Assembly (NCBI RefSeq): GCF_018219815.1
Contig: NZ_JADMKU010000020.1
Coordinates: 1-64,000, forward strand
Length of the DNA stretch: 64,000 nucleotides
Source: Thalassovita aquimarina
GTDB lineage: Bacteria > Pseudomonadota > Alphaproteobacteria > Rhodobacterales > Rhodobacteraceae
Reading direction: 5' to 3'
Position 1 is the stretch's first letter; each line of letters begins with the position of its first letter. This document shows positions 35,024-44,129 of the stretch, piece after piece. The notes beneath the pieces were generated by a model. That model was not told the DNA's origin. It saw only the letters and a list, made by a program, of their open reading frames with translations, and did no database searches. The translations under genes were made by a program, and so were the position numbers.

Positions 35024-36766
35024 ATGACACGGATGCAGCACAGCCAGACAGAAAAAGGCAGGCAGGAACTGCTGGACGCCCGGCGCGAAAGCCGCGGGCT
35101 GTACTGGAGCGTCGCGCTGTTCAGTTTCTTTGTGAACCTACTGATGCTGACCAGCCCGCTTTACATGCTGCAGGTCTATGACCGCGTGCTGGGCAGCCGG
35201 TCGGTCGAAACGCTGTTCAGCCTGACGCTGCTCGTCGCCTTCCTGTTCCTGATGATGGGTATGCTGGATATCGCCCGGACGCGGATCATGGCGCGGGTCG
35301 GCGCCCGGCTTCAACAAAGGCTGGACCGGCGGGTATTCAACGCGGTGATCCGCAAGGCGGCGGTGAAACCGGATGAACATTCGGCCACCGGACTGCGCGA
35401 CCTTGAAGCGGTGCAAAGGCTGATCAGTTCCCCGGCCCTGACCGCGTTTTTCGACATTCCCTGGACGCCATTTTTCCTGTTCGGCATCATGATCTTCCAC
35501 CCGTGGCTGGGTTATCTGGCGATCAGCGGCGGGTTCATCCTGATCCTGATCGCCGTCGCGAACCAGATCTTCACCCGGCAACCGACGGCGCAGGCGAACC
35601 AGGCGGCGGTGCAAGCCGAACATATCGCCGCGCAATTGCAGGCCGAGGCGGAATCGGTTCAGTCGATGGGGATGCGCGAAGCGACATTCCACCGGTGGCA
35701 GCAAAGCCGCAACAAGGCGCTGAGCGATTATATCTCGGCCAACGATTCGGGCAGCGGGTTTTCCGTCACGACCAAGGTTTTCCGGCAGTTCCTGCAATCG
35801 GCGATGCTGGGGCTTGGGGCCTATCTGGTACTGCATGGCGAAATGACACCCGGCGCGATGATCGCCGGGTCGATCCTGATGGGCCGGGCGCTGGCCCCGA
35901 TCGAAATGCTGATCAACCAGTGGCCGGTGGTTCAGCGCGCCTCGAAAGGCTGGAACAACCTCGCCGAACTTCTGTCGCTGATCCCGCCCGAGGGCACGCG
36001 CACGCCGCTGCCCACCCCTAAAGCCCGGCTGGAAGTGCAAAGCCTGACCGTGGTGCCCCCAGGCGAAGCCCAGGCGACCTTGCGGATGGTCAACTTCACC
36101 CTGCCGCCCGGGACCGCCCTGGGCGTGATCGGCCCGTCGGGTGCCGGCAAATCGTCGCTTGCGCGGGCCATTACCGGGCTGTGGCGGCCGGCGGGCGGCA
36201 AGATCAGGCTCGATGGGGCCACGCTGGACCAATATGATCCGACGGTTCTGGGCCAGTTGATCGGCTACCTGCCACAGCGGGTCGAGCTGTTCGACGGCAC
36301 CATTGCCGACAACATTGCCCGGCTGTCGCCCGAACCCGATCCCGAAAAAATCGTCGCCGCCGCCAAGCGCGCCGATGCGCATGACATGATCCTGAAGCTG
36401 CCCAACGGCTACGACACCCGCGTGACCGCTTCGGGCGGCCGGTTGTCCGGCGGACAGATCCAGCGCGTCGGACTGGCCCGCGCGATGTATTCCGACCCGG
36501 TAATCCTGGTGTTGGATGAACCCAACTCCAATCTCGACAACGAAGGATCGATGGCGCTGAACTCGGCAATCAAGACGCTCAAATCCGAGGGAAAATCGGT
36601 GATCATCATGGCGCACCGCCCGGCGGCGATCCAGGAATGCGATCTGCTGCTGATGCTGGACAATGGCGCCGCCAAGGCGTTCGGCCAGAAGGATGACGTG
36701 CTGCGCGAAGTGGTGAAAAACGCCCAGCAGATCCAGAAATCGACGGGACAGGGGGGCGTGAGATGA
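35024..36766 (+). CDS. Type I secretion system permease/ATPase (PrtD/AprD-like)
   Basis: This 580-residue ABC exporter has an N-terminal transmembrane domain (hydrophobic segments at about 27-50, 62-85, 140-180 and 255-300). Its nucleotide-binding domain has Walker A GPSGAGKSS (about 370), signature LSGGQIQRV and Walker B VILVLDEPNSNLD. SPLYMLQVYDRVLGSRSVETL near the start is typical of the PrtD/RTX exporter group. It drives secretion of a protein with a C-terminal signal through an adaptor and TolC. The adaptor gene follows with a four-base overlap. No TolC or RTX substrate gene is seen in the window. Confidence 0.9.
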   Translation: MTRMQHSQTEKGRQELLDARRESRGLYWSVALFSFFVNLLMLTSPLYMLQVYDRVLGSRSVETLFSLTLLVAFLFLMMGMLDIARTRIMARVGARLQQRLDRRVFNAVIRKAAVKPDEHSATGLRDLEAVQRLISSPALTAFFDIPWTPFFLFGIMIFHPWLGYLAISGGFILILIAVANQIFTRQPTAQANQAAVQAEHIAAQLQAEAESVQSMGMREATFHRWQQSRNKALSDYISANDSGSGFSVTTKVFRQFLQSAMLGLGAYLVLHGEMTPGAMIAGSILMGRALAPIEMLINQWPVVQRASKGWNNLAELLSLIPPEGTRTPLPTPKARLEVQSLTVVPPGEAQATLRMVNFTLPPGTALGVIGPSGAGKSSLARAITGLWRPAGGKIRLDGATLDQYDPTVLGQLIGYLPQRVELFDGTIADNIARLSPEPDPEKIVAAAKRADAHDMILKLPNGYDTRVTASGGRLSGGQIQRVGLARAMYSDPVILVLDEPNSNLDNEGSMALNSAIKTLKSEGKSVIIMAHRPAAIQECDLLLMLDNGAAKAFGQKDDVLREVVKNAQQIQKSTGQGGVR

Positions 36767-38070
36767 CCAATCCGTCCCCGAAACCCTTTTCCGTTGCCGT
36801 ACCGCTTTTCATCGGTTTCCTTGCACTGGCCGTGCTCGTGGGGGGCTTTGGCGTCTGGTCGGTCGTGACCCAGATCGCCGGCGCCATCGTCGCTGGCGGC
36901 CAGATCGAGGTGGATCAAAACCGGCAGGTGGTACAGCACCCCGATGGCGGGGTGATCGCGGAAATCCTTGTCGACGAGGGCGATTTCATCGAGGCCGACC
37001 AGCTTCTGATCCGGCTCGATCCAACCGAGCTCAAATCGGAACTGGTCATCGTCGAAGGTCAGCTTTTCGAACTCATGGCCCGGCGCGGGCGGCTTGAAGC
37101 CGAACAGAACAGCAGTTCCGCAATCAGCTTCGACCCGGCCCTGCTGCGGGCGGCGGAAGAAAACGACGAGGTGAAGGACCTGATCGCCGGCCAGGTGCGG
37201 CTTTTGCAAGCGCGCGACGAATCCGAAAAACAGGAAATCGATCAGCTTGAAAAGCGCGTGGCGCAGATCCGCAGCCAGATCGAAGGGGTCGAGGCACAGC
37301 GCGTGGCGCTGACCCGGCAGCTGAGCCTGATCGAAGAGGAACTGGCCAACCAGCAATCGCTGCTTGACCGGGGGCTGGCGCAGGCCTCCCGCGTGTTGTC
37401 GTTGCAGCGCGAAGAGGCACGGCTGAGCGGACAGGTCGGCAACCTGATAGCCCAAGCGGCGCAGGCCGAGGGACGGATTACCGAAATCCAGATCGAGATT
37501 CTGAAACTCGACACCGGCAGGCGGGAAGAAGCGGTTTCCCGCCTGCGCGACCTCCAATACCAGGAACTGGAACTGGCCGAACGCCGCCGCGCGCTGCTGA
37601 CCCGGCTCAACCGGCTGGATATCCGGGCGCCGGTTTCGGGCATTGTCTATGGTCTTCAGTTCTTCACCCCCCGTTCGGTTATCCGGCCCGCCGACCCGGT
37701 GTTGTACCTGGTGCCGCAGAACCGCCCCCTGGTGATCGCGGCGCAGGTGGAAACGATCCATATCGACAAGGTCTATCCCGGTCAGGACGCAACCCTGCGT
37801 TTCCCGGCGCTGGACCAGCGCTCCACGCCGGAACTCAGCGGGCGGGTTTCGAAAGTGTCGGCGGATGCCTTCACCGACGAAAAAACCGGCCGGTCGTTCT
37901 ATCGTGCGGAAATCCTGATGAATGACGGCGAAATGGCAAAGCTCCCCGAAGGGGTGACACTGGTGCCCGGCATGCCGGTCGAAAGCTTCATCCGAACCGC
38001 CGACCGCACGCCGCTGGCCTACCTGATAAAGCCGCTGACCGACTATTTCGCCAAGGCGTTCCGGGAATGA
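36763..38070 (+). CDS. HlyD-family type I secretion periplasmic adaptor
   Basis: This 435-residue membrane fusion protein has one N-terminal membrane helix (about 12-40). The biotinyl-lipoyl-like half GGQIEVDQNRQVVQHPDGGVIAEI is near 45-70, followed by long coiled coils (about 100-270) and the second lipoyl half RAPVSGIVYGLQFF. It bridges the ABC exporter to the outer-membrane channel. The ATGA overlap with the preceding gene indicates coupled translation. A hairpin at 38085 follows the stop. Confidence 0.9.
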   Translation: MTNPSPKPFSVAVPLFIGFLALAVLVGGFGVWSVVTQIAGAIVAGGQIEVDQNRQVVQHPDGGVIAEILVDEGDFIEADQLLIRLDPTELKSELVIVEGQLFELMARRGRLEAEQNSSSAISFDPALLRAAEENDEVKDLIAGQVRLLQARDESEKQEIDQLEKRVAQIRSQIEGVEAQRVALTRQLSLIEEELANQQSLLDRGLAQASRVLSLQREEARLSGQVGNLIAQAAQAEGRITEIQIEILKLDTGRREEAVSRLRDLQYQELELAERRRALLTRLNRLDIRAPVSGIVYGLQFFTPRSVIRPADPVLYLVPQNRPLVIAAQVETIHIDKVYPGQDATLRFPALDQRSTPELSGRVSKVSADAFTDEKTGRSFYRAEILMNDGEMAKLPEGVTLVPGMPVESFIRTADRTPLAYLIKPLTDYFAKAFRE

Positions 38071-38084
38071 TCGCCGTTGCCGCG

Positions 38085-38110
38085 CGAACCGGGCCGGTGC
38101 GGTTCGGTTT
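38085..38110 (+). terminator. Probable terminator of the type I secretion operon
   Basis: CGAACCG (38085-38091) pairs with CGGTTCG (38100-38106) around GGCCGGTG, followed by GTTT. It lies 15 bases past the adaptor stop. The T-run is short, so strength is uncertain. Confidence 0.5.
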
Positions 38111-38175
38111 GGCGTTGCATTCGCCGCGCAGGGCGTTAGCGTCGCCGCCAGAAATTCCCTGACAGGAGAAAGATC

Positions 38176-38640
38176 ATGACCGTACAAATCGAAACCCGCC
38201 TTGCCGAACTTGGCGTCACCCTGCCCGAAGCCCCGGCCCCCGCGGCCAACTACGTGCCCTTCGTGCAGGTCGGCGATCTGGTCTTCGTTTCGGGTCAGAT
38301 CTCCAACGGTCCCGACGGGCTGATCACCGGCAAACTGGGCGACGACATGACCACCGCGGACGGCACCGCCGCCGCCAAGACCTGCGCCATCGCGCTGCTG
38401 GCACAGTGCAAGGCGGCCTGCGGCGGCGATCTGGACCGACTGGTGCGGGTGGTCAAGCTGACCGGCTTCGTCAATTCGACCGCCGATTTCACCGAACAGC
38501 CGCAGGTCGTTAACGGATGTTCCGATTTCCTCGTCGAGGCCCTTGGCGATATCGGCCGCCATTCGCGCTCGGCGGTGTCGGCCGCCGCCCTGCCCTTGGG
38601 CGTCGCGGTGGAAATCGAGGCGATTTTCCAGATCAAATGA
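38176..38640 (+). CDS. RidA-family protein (reactive imine/enamine deaminase)
   Basis: This 154-residue protein of the YjgF/YER057c/UK114 group has the LGVTLPEAPAPAANYVPFVQVGDLVFVSGQ opening typical of the longer RidA-like subgroup and the C-terminal RSAVSAAALPLGVAVEIEA with the conserved Arg. RidA proteins hydrolyse reactive enamines made by PLP enzymes. CAGGAGAAAG precedes the ATG. It overlaps the following glycerophosphodiesterase gene by four bases. Confidence 0.88.
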   Translation: MTVQIETRLAELGVTLPEAPAPAANYVPFVQVGDLVFVSGQISNGPDGLITGKLGDDMTTADGTAAAKTCAIALLAQCKAACGGDLDRLVRVVKLTGFVNSTADFTEQPQVVNGCSDFLVEALGDIGRHSRSAVSAAALPLGVAVEIEAIFQIK

Positions 38641-39404
38641 CCCGGTTACCCGATATTTTCCTGCAACGCCCGATCGCCCATCGGGCGCTGCACGATATTG
38701 AGCAGGGCCGGCCGGAAAATTCCCCGGCGGCGATCCGCGCGGCGATCGATGCCGGATACGGGATCGAGATTGACCTGCAATTGTCCGCCGACGGGCAGGC
38801 GATGGTGTTTCATGACTATGATCTGGAACGCCTGACCGGCGAAAAAGGCCCGATCCAGCGGCGCAGCGCTGCCGTACTGAACCAGATCCCGCTGCTGGGC
38901 GGGTCCAACACGGTGCCAACGCTGGCGCAGGTACTGGATCAGGTCGCGGGCAAAGCCCCCCTGCTGATCGAAATCAAGGATCAGGACGGGCAGATGGGCG
39001 CCAATATCGGCAAGCTGGAAGAGGCCACGGCTGCCGCGCTGCAGGACTATGAAGGCCCGGTTGCGCTGATGTCGTTCAATCCCAATTCGGTGCAGAAGAT
39101 GGCCGGGCTTTGCCCGGACATCCCGCGCGGGCTGACCACATCGGCCTATCGGCCCGAAGATTGGCTTCTGCTGCCCAACGGCACCCGCGACCGGCTGCGC
39201 GAAATCCCCGATTACGACGCGTTGGATTGCTGTTTCATCAGCCACGAGGCCGATGACCTGGACCGTCCCCGTGTGGCCGACCTGAAACGGCGCGGGGCGG
39301 GCGTTCTGTGCTGGACGATCCGGTCGCCTGAAGCCGAGGCCGAAGCGCGAAAAATAGCACATAACATAACCTTCGAAGGGTATCTTGCGGAAATCCCGGG
39401 TTGA
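38637..39404 (+). CDS. Glycerophosphodiester phosphodiesterase family protein
   Basis: This 255-residue TIM-barrel phosphodiesterase shows the GDPD start IAHRALHDIEQGRPENSPAAI with His/Arg and Glu-Asn catalytic residues, then GIEIDLQLSADGQAMVFHDYDLERLTG with the metal ligands. It lacks a signal peptide, so it is probably cytosolic. It would hydrolyse glycerophosphodiesters to glycerol-3-phosphate and an alcohol. The ATG overlaps the ridA-type stop (ATGA). Its relation to RidA is unclear beyond shared transcription. Confidence 0.87.
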   Translation: MTRLPDIFLQRPIAHRALHDIEQGRPENSPAAIRAAIDAGYGIEIDLQLSADGQAMVFHDYDLERLTGEKGPIQRRSAAVLNQIPLLGGSNTVPTLAQVLDQVAGKAPLLIEIKDQDGQMGANIGKLEEATAAALQDYEGPVALMSFNPNSVQKMAGLCPDIPRGLTTSAYRPEDWLLLPNGTRDRLREIPDYDALDCCFISHEADDLDRPRVADLKRRGAGVLCWTIRSPEAEAEARKIAHNITFEGYLAEIPG

Positions 39405-39453
39405 TCCGAATGGTCCAAGCCCCAGATAGTGATCGGGCGCGAGGGGCCGGGAA

Positions 39454-40641
39454 ATGAACGATCAAAAGGTGGAAATTCAACTGATTGGGTCGCTGGATCA
39501 GATCGATCCGGCCGACTGGGATGGGTGCGCCTGCCCCGAGGCCGCCCATGGCAGGCGGGCGAAAGACCCGTTCACCACCTATCGTTTCCTCAAGGCGCTG
39601 GAAGACAGCGGTTCGGTCGGCCCCGGCACCGGCTGGCAGCCGCAATACCTCGTCGTCCGGTCCGACGAACAGGTCATCGCCTGCGCGCCGCTTTACGCCA
39701 AGTCGCACAGCCAGGGCGAATATATCTTCGATCACAACTGGGCCCATGCCTATGAACAGGCCGGCGGGCGTTATTATCCGAAACTGCAAATCGCGGCGCC
39801 CTTCACCCCGGCCACCGGACGCCGGTTCCTGACCCGCCCCGGTTTCGACGCGGTGGGGATGAGCGCGCTGGTTCAGGGCGCGGTGCAGATTGCCTCGGAC
39901 AACGGGCTGTCGTCGCTGCACGTCACCTTCTGTACCGAGGCCGAGGCATTGGCGGGCGAACGGATGGGGCTGATGCACCGCACCAGCCAGCAATTCCACT
40001 GGGTCAACCACGCATACGAAACGTTCGACGATTTCCTCGCCTCGCTCAGTTCGCGCAAGCGCAAGACGATCCGCAAGGAACGCCGCACCGCCAATGGTTT
40101 CGGCGGCGACATCCGGATGCTGACCGGCGACGCGATCGAACCGCAGCACTGGGATGCGTTCTGGACCTTCTATCAGGACACCGGGTCGCGCAAATGGGGC
40201 ACGCCCTACCTGACCCGAACCTTTTTCGACCTGATCCACGACACCATGCGCGACGATGTCCTGCTGGTGATCGCCGAACGCAACGGATTACCGATTGCCG
40301 GGGCGCTGAATTTCATCGGGGCCGACACGCTGTACGGCCGATATTGGGGCTGTATCGAAGATCATCCCTGCCTTCATTTCGAAGCGTGCTATTATCGCGC
40401 CATCGAGTTCGCCATCGACACCGGTTTGCAACGGGTCGAGGCGGGGGCACAGGGCGAACACAAGCTGGCGCGCGGCTATCTGCCGGCGACCACCCATTCG
40501 CTGCATTGGTTCGCCGATCCCGGCTTTGCCAAAGCGGTCGGGCAATATCTGCAGGCCGAACGGGCCGCGGTGGCCGAGGATATCGAGATCCTTACCGCCT
40601 ATGGCCCGTTTCGAAAGTCATCAGGGGAGGAACAGGAATGA
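39454..40641 (+). CDS. GNAT/FemAB-like protein of the DUF482 (peptidogalycan) family
   Basis: This 395-residue protein has the features of the DUF482/COG3146 family: [55 protein letters not shown] and the C-terminal [14 protein letters not shown], with GARGE-like [17 protein letters not shown]. The fold is an acyltransferase related to GNAT and FemAB proteins. The acceptor is unknown, and proposed roles in peptidoglycan or arginine-like conjugation are unproven. It overlaps the pterin dehydratase gene by four bases. Confidence 0.85.
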   Translation: MNDQKVEIQLIGSLDQIDPADWDGCACPEAAHGRRAKDPFTTYRFLKALEDSGSVGPGTGWQPQYLVVRSDEQVIACAPLYAKSHSQGEYIFDHNWAHAYEQAGGRYYPKLQIAAPFTPATGRRFLTRPGFDAVGMSALVQGAVQIASDNGLSSLHVTFCTEAEALAGERMGLMHRTSQQFHWVNHAYETFDDFLASLSSRKRKTIRKERRTANGFGGDIRMLTGDAIEPQHWDAFWTFYQDTGSRKWGTPYLTRTFFDLIHDTMRDDVLLVIAERNGLPIAGALNFIGADTLYGRYWGCIEDHPCLHFEACYYRAIEFAIDTGLQRVEAGAQGEHKLARGYLPATTHSLHWFADPGFAKAVGQYLQAERAAVAEDIEILTAYGPFRKSSGEEQE

Positions 40642-40934
40642 CCGAATTGCTGAGCGATACCGGCCGCAAGACCATGCTGGAGCCGCTGTTCAAATCCGGA
40701 TGGGAAATGGTCGAAGGGCGCGACGCGATCGCCAAGACCTACACCTTCGACGATTTCACCGCCGCTTTCGCCTTCATGACCCGCACTGCGCTCTGGGCGG
40801 AAAAGTGGGATCATCACCCGGAATGGACGAATGTTTACAAGGTGGTGCAGGTGACGTTATCCACCCACGACGTCGGCGGGCTCAGCGCGCTTGACGCGAA
40901 ACTCGCACGCAAAATGGATCAACTCGCAGAATGA
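40638..40934 (+). CDS. phhB: 4a-hydroxytetrahydrobiopterin dehydratase (pterin carbinolamine dehydratase)
   Basis: This 98-residue protein carries the family motif [13 protein letters not shown] with the catalytic histidines, followed by [17 protein letters not shown]. It regenerates pterin cofactor after aromatic amino-acid hydroxylation, but no hydroxylase gene is nearby, so a pterin-recycling or moonlighting role is possible. Both ends overlap neighbours by four bases (ATGA at 40638 and 40931), indicating coupled translation. Confidence 0.9.
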   Translation: MTELLSDTGRKTMLEPLFKSGWEMVEGRDAIAKTYTFDDFTAAFAFMTRTALWAEKWDHHPEWTNVYKVVQVTLSTHDVGGLSALDAKLARKMDQLAE

Positions 40935-41776
40935 CCCTTTCCGAAATCATGAATGTCGAGGTCTGGAACGGCCAGACCCTCGGCGCTCTTCTGACCATCG
41001 ACTTCCTCGCTTCCATCGCCGGGTCGGTTCTGGCCGCCATCGCGATCCTTGTCCTGGGCGGCATCCTGTCGGGATGGGCGCGGCGTCGGCTGATCCATCT
41101 GGGTCAGAAATACAAGGATCTGGACGACACCCTGTTCAATTTCCTTGGCAACCTAGTCCGCTACGCGATCATGGGCTTTGCCATTCTGTTCGTGCTGAAC
41201 ACGTTCGGGGTGCAGACCACCTCGATCGTGGCGGTGATCGGTGCCGCCGGTCTTGCCGTCGGTCTGGCGCTGCAGGGCACCTTGTCGAACGTCGCCGCCG
41301 GGGTGATGATCGTGCTGTTCCGCCCGATCAAGCTGGGCGATTTCGTGGAGGTGGGCGGACAGATGGGCACGGTCAAGAACATATCCCTGAACTATACAGA
41401 GCTGGCCAGCACCGATAACGTGCAGACGATCATCCCCAACGCCAATGTCTGGGGCAACACGATCACCAATTATTCTGTCTACGACACCCGCCGCGCCGAA
41501 TGGGTGTTCGGTGTCGCCTACGATGCCGATCTGAAGCTGGCCGAAGAAACCATTCGCAACACGCTGATGGCCGATCCCCGGTCGCTGACCGATCCCGAAC
41601 CGTTCCTGCAGGTCAACAACCTCGGCGATTTCTCGGTCGATTTCCTGGCCCGGACCTGGGTGCAGTCCTCTGACTATTTCGCCTACCAGGCGGATATGAA
41701 GCGCAAGGTGAAAGAAGCGCTTGACGAAGCGGGGATCGACATTCCCTTCCCCACCCGCACGGTCATTCAATCCTGA
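40931..41776 (+). CDS. MscS-family small-conductance mechanosensitive channel
   Basis: This 281-residue inner-membrane channel has three N-terminal helices (about 22-50, 74-95 and 98-130). TM3 is glycine/alanine rich ([24 protein letters not shown]), followed by the beta domain [21 protein letters not shown] and the C-terminal alpha-beta domain. It should release solutes on hypo-osmotic shock. It is the last gene of an overlapping three-gene unit and precedes a strong terminator. Confidence 0.91.
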   Translation: MTLSEIMNVEVWNGQTLGALLTIDFLASIAGSVLAAIAILVLGGILSGWARRRLIHLGQKYKDLDDTLFNFLGNLVRYAIMGFAILFVLNTFGVQTTSIVAVIGAAGLAVGLALQGTLSNVAAGVMIVLFRPIKLGDFVEVGGQMGTVKNISLNYTELASTDNVQTIIPNANVWGNTITNYSVYDTRRAEWVFGVAYDADLKLAEETIRNTLMADPRSLTDPEPFLQVNNLGDFSVDFLARTWVQSSDYFAYQADMKRKVKEALDEAGIDIPFPTRTVIQS

Positions 41777-41813
41777 TGCACCCGGCAGGACCGGGTGTCA
41801 CGCACACCGTTGA

Positions 41814-41848
41814 AACGGCGCCCCGGATCACCACCGGGGCGCCGTTTT
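41814..41848 (+). terminator. Rho-independent terminator after mscS-like gene
   Basis: AACGGCGCCCCGG pairs perfectly (13 bp) with CCGGGGCGCCGTT around ATCACCA and runs into TTTT. It also lies 7 bases beyond the stop of the convergent EF-hand gene, but lacks a T-run on that strand. Confidence 0.85.
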
Positions 41849-41854
41849 GTGACT

Positions 41855-42649
41855 TCAGGCCGCTTCCGCGATAAGCTCGTTCGTTTTCGCGTAGGCGTTC
41901 AGCGCGAGCGTATTCGTCATCTCGCTTGCCGATGCGGTCTCGACCGCAGCGGATTGATCCGTGCTTCCCAAGTCTTCGATCACCTCGGTGCTCGCGTCCG
42001 GTTCTTCCGGCGCAGTAACGGTTTCGATCACATCTGCAGTCGCAGCCTGGTCCATCAGGGCGCCGGAAACGGCTTCGTCAACCGCAGCGGCGGCGTCCGC
42101 AGCATCGGCCGCATTCGCCTCCGCCAAGCTTTCCGTGCCCTCTTCCAACGCGGTCTCCGCCACGATCTCGGAGGGTTCGGCGGCATCCGTTCCGATCGCT
42201 TCGGTGCTTGCGGCGCCAGCCGCCCCGTCAGAACCGTCGACCGGTGTGGCCGTATCCTCGGCGGGCGTTTCGGCGGTGCCGCCCTGTGTCGCTTCGATAC
42301 GGTTCAACACAGCATTCGTGCCGCCGGGATGCAGCCCGTGCGGGTGACGCGTCCAGCCCACGCGACGACCGGGCAGACCGGCCTGTTCGACGGCGGAATC
42401 GAATTCCTCCGCGGTCAGCTTTCCGTCGCCATCGCCGTCGATCTTGGAGAACGCGTCGACGCTCATCTTCCGGCCCAGCCGTGTCCCCTGAAGTTCGTCG
42501 GCGGACACGCCGCCGTCTTCGTTCTGATCGAACCGTGTAGCGACCTGTTCACCAAGAGACGCCGCAGCGGCCTTGCCACCACTATCAGCGCCCTGATATT
42601 GCGCCGCGCGCATCACCGGATGTCCGTGGGATGCTGACATTACATTCAT
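41855..42649 (-). CDS. EF-hand calcium-binding protein with acidic alanine-rich tail
   Basis: This 264-residue protein has two canonical EF-hand loops: residues 41-52 (DQNEDGGVSADE) and 71-82 (DGDGDGKLTAEE), 30 residues apart as in a paired EF-hand. The rest, about 110-264, is low-complexity Ala/Glu/Asp/Thr with no recognised domain and is probably disordered. There is no signal peptide, although the N-terminus (SASHGHPVMRAAQ) could carry unconventional export information. GAGGG precedes the ATG. The role is unknown; calcium binding is inferred from the loops. Confidence 0.78.
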   Translation of the reverse strand: MNVMSASHGHPVMRAAQYQGADSGGKAAAASLGEQVATRFDQNEDGGVSADELQGTRLGRKMSVDAFSKIDGDGDGKLTAEEFDSAVEQAGLPGRRVGWTRHPHGLHPGGTNAVLNRIEATQGGTAETPAEDTATPVDGSDGAAGAASTEAIGTDAAEPSEIVAETALEEGTESLAEANAADAADAAAAVDEAVSGALMDQAATADVIETVTAPEEPDASTEVIEDLGSTDQSAAVETASASEMTNTLALNAYAKTNELIAEAA

Positions 42650-42753
42650 TGTGAAACCCTCACCGCATTACCTTACGAGTCAGGCTAACGGTCATGCCGC
42701 TACACATGTTTAGACCAAGCGCCGACCAATTCCGTAACCCCCTGCGGCCAAGT

Positions 42754-42778
42754 AAAAAAAGGGGGCTCCCGCCCCCTT
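42754..42778 (-). terminator. Rho-independent terminator of the mono-heme protein gene
   Basis: AAGGGGGC and GCCCCCTT form the stem around TCCC. The seven-A run at 42754-42760 becomes a T-run on the minus strand. It lies 23 bases past the gene that ends at 42801. Confidence 0.82.
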
Positions 42779-42800
42779 CTTGCCGCACAGGTTCAGGTTG

Positions 42801-43880
42801 TCACTTGGCGTTGAATGCAATTGGCCACATGAAATCGAGCGGCGTGTAGCCCTTCAGATCCGCCAATTCCTTCGCGGTCAGGTTGCCCACCGGTTCCGGC
42901 ATCGGGTTGCCGGTGCTCGTCTCGACGTTCCAGGACGCGGTGGCATGACAGGCATGGCAGGAAGAATTCCACGACGTCCAATCGACGACCGGCCCCTGCG
43001 GCACGCCGGCGAAGTCTTCCATCATGGTATGGCCCAACACCTTGAACTGACCATCTTCTTCAAAGGTGATCTGGGTGCCGTTCGGCGAATACATTTCGAA
43101 CGCCGACCCGCCCAGCCCGGCCTGCTGCAGAATGGTCGCCCGTGCCGTCGTGGCGCTGTCATGCGGCTGATCGATCAGGCTGCGCGCATGGGCAAGGCCC
43201 GGATTCTTGTCGAACTCGAAGGTGGTCCAGAACCAGCTGGGATCGGGCGAGGTATAGACCTCTTTCGGGGTTTCTTTCATCTTGACCATGACGTGCAGCC
43301 CGGTCAGCGCATACTTTCCGTCATAGAACTGGTAGGCGCCTTCGGTTTCAGGCGTGTTTGCGGCCTCCCAACGCGCCTTGATCTCGACCGCCCCGATCGG
43401 CATCTGCACCATGTTCCCGGACGTGAGGTAGGCCGTCACCCCGGCGGCGGTGTTCAACCCGTTGCCAACGACATAGTCGTATCCGAGCATGTTGCGGGTC
43501 ACTTCTTCCTTTCCGACGCCGACATCCTTGGTGTCGATCATTTCGGTCCGTATGCCCTTGTTGATCACGAAATCCGGTTCCACCCGATTTTTTTGTCCCA
43601 GCATGAATTTCGGCGCGGGTTGGAACGTATCCGGATCGCTGGGCCATGTTTCCCACACGGAAACGGTATGGCCCTCGCTTTCGATTTGCTGGTTCACCCG
43701 GGCGAACAGCATCCAGGCGATTTCATAGCGTTGTTCCGGCGTGCCGCCGAAGGCCTGATCGACATAGGTGGTCGCGAAGTCCGCATCCGACATGGTCAGC
43801 CAGTCCTGGGCCTGGATAACTGTCGGCACCATCAGCGCCGCGCCAAGAGAGAGTGATGCGATCCTGGACATGAAGGTCAT
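42801..43880 (-). CDS. Periplasmic mono-heme c-type protein of unknown function
   Basis: This 359-residue protein has a signal peptide (MSRIASLSLGAALMVPTVIQA, then QDW) and a single CxxCH heme motif, SSCHACHATAS, near residue 314. The sequence between contains WETWPSDPDTF, YDYVVGNGLNTAAGV and WFWTTFEFDKNPG, which I associate with a family of uncharacterised secreted cytochrome-like proteins. Fe coordination by a distal residue is not evident. AAAGGGA precedes the ATG at 43880. The gene stands alone with its own terminator. An electron-transfer or peroxidase-like role is possible; none is shown. Confidence 0.75.
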   Translation of the reverse strand: MTFMSRIASLSLGAALMVPTVIQAQDWLTMSDADFATTYVDQAFGGTPEQRYEIAWMLFARVNQQIESEGHTVSVWETWPSDPDTFQPAPKFMLGQKNRVEPDFVINKGIRTEMIDTKDVGVGKEEVTRNMLGYDYVVGNGLNTAAGVTAYLTSGNMVQMPIGAVEIKARWEAANTPETEGAYQFYDGKYALTGLHVMVKMKETPKEVYTSPDPSWFWTTFEFDKNPGLAHARSLIDQPHDSATTARATILQQAGLGGSAFEMYSPNGTQITFEEDGQFKVLGHTMMEDFAGVPQGPVVDWTSWNSSCHACHATASWNVETSTGNPMPEPVGNLTAKELADLKGYTPLDFMWPIAFNAK

Positions 43881-44129
43881 CTGAAAATTCCCTTTGCAAA
43901 TAATGGCATAACGACCTCTGCCAGTGCTGATGACAGCCAGGCCCAAGGCCTGAAACGGTCTTGAAAGAGATTTCAGATTAGCGGAAATGCCCTCAAAGTC
44001 TACCTATGGGGGAGTTAAATGTTTTCAGATTTAATCTTAAATTGAAGAACCGCACACATGCGACAGATACCCGTTCCGAACGGGGATCGACCCGCAAACC
44101 GGGAAAACCCGGTTTGCGGGCACAGGCGT
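43881..44129. promoter_or_regulatory. AT-rich promoter region of the mono-heme gene; hairpin after peroxiredoxin gene
   Basis: These 249 bases include a stretch unusually rich in A+T (43965-44050). TTTCAGATT occurs twice (43971-43979 and 44023-44031, 52 bases apart), and AGATTTAATCT (44027-44037) is a palindrome. These are candidate regulator sites for the minus-strand gene. The end near 44091-44120 is the terminator hairpin of the peroxiredoxin gene. Confidence 0.4.
44091..44120 (-). terminator. 13-bp perfect hairpin downstream of peroxiredoxin gene
   Basis: CCCGCAAACCGGG pairs perfectly with CCCGGTTTGCGGG around AAAA. It is 10 bases past the stop of the minus-strand peroxiredoxin gene. There is no T-run on the minus strand, so it may act as a stabilising 3' hairpin. 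Confidence 0.65.
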
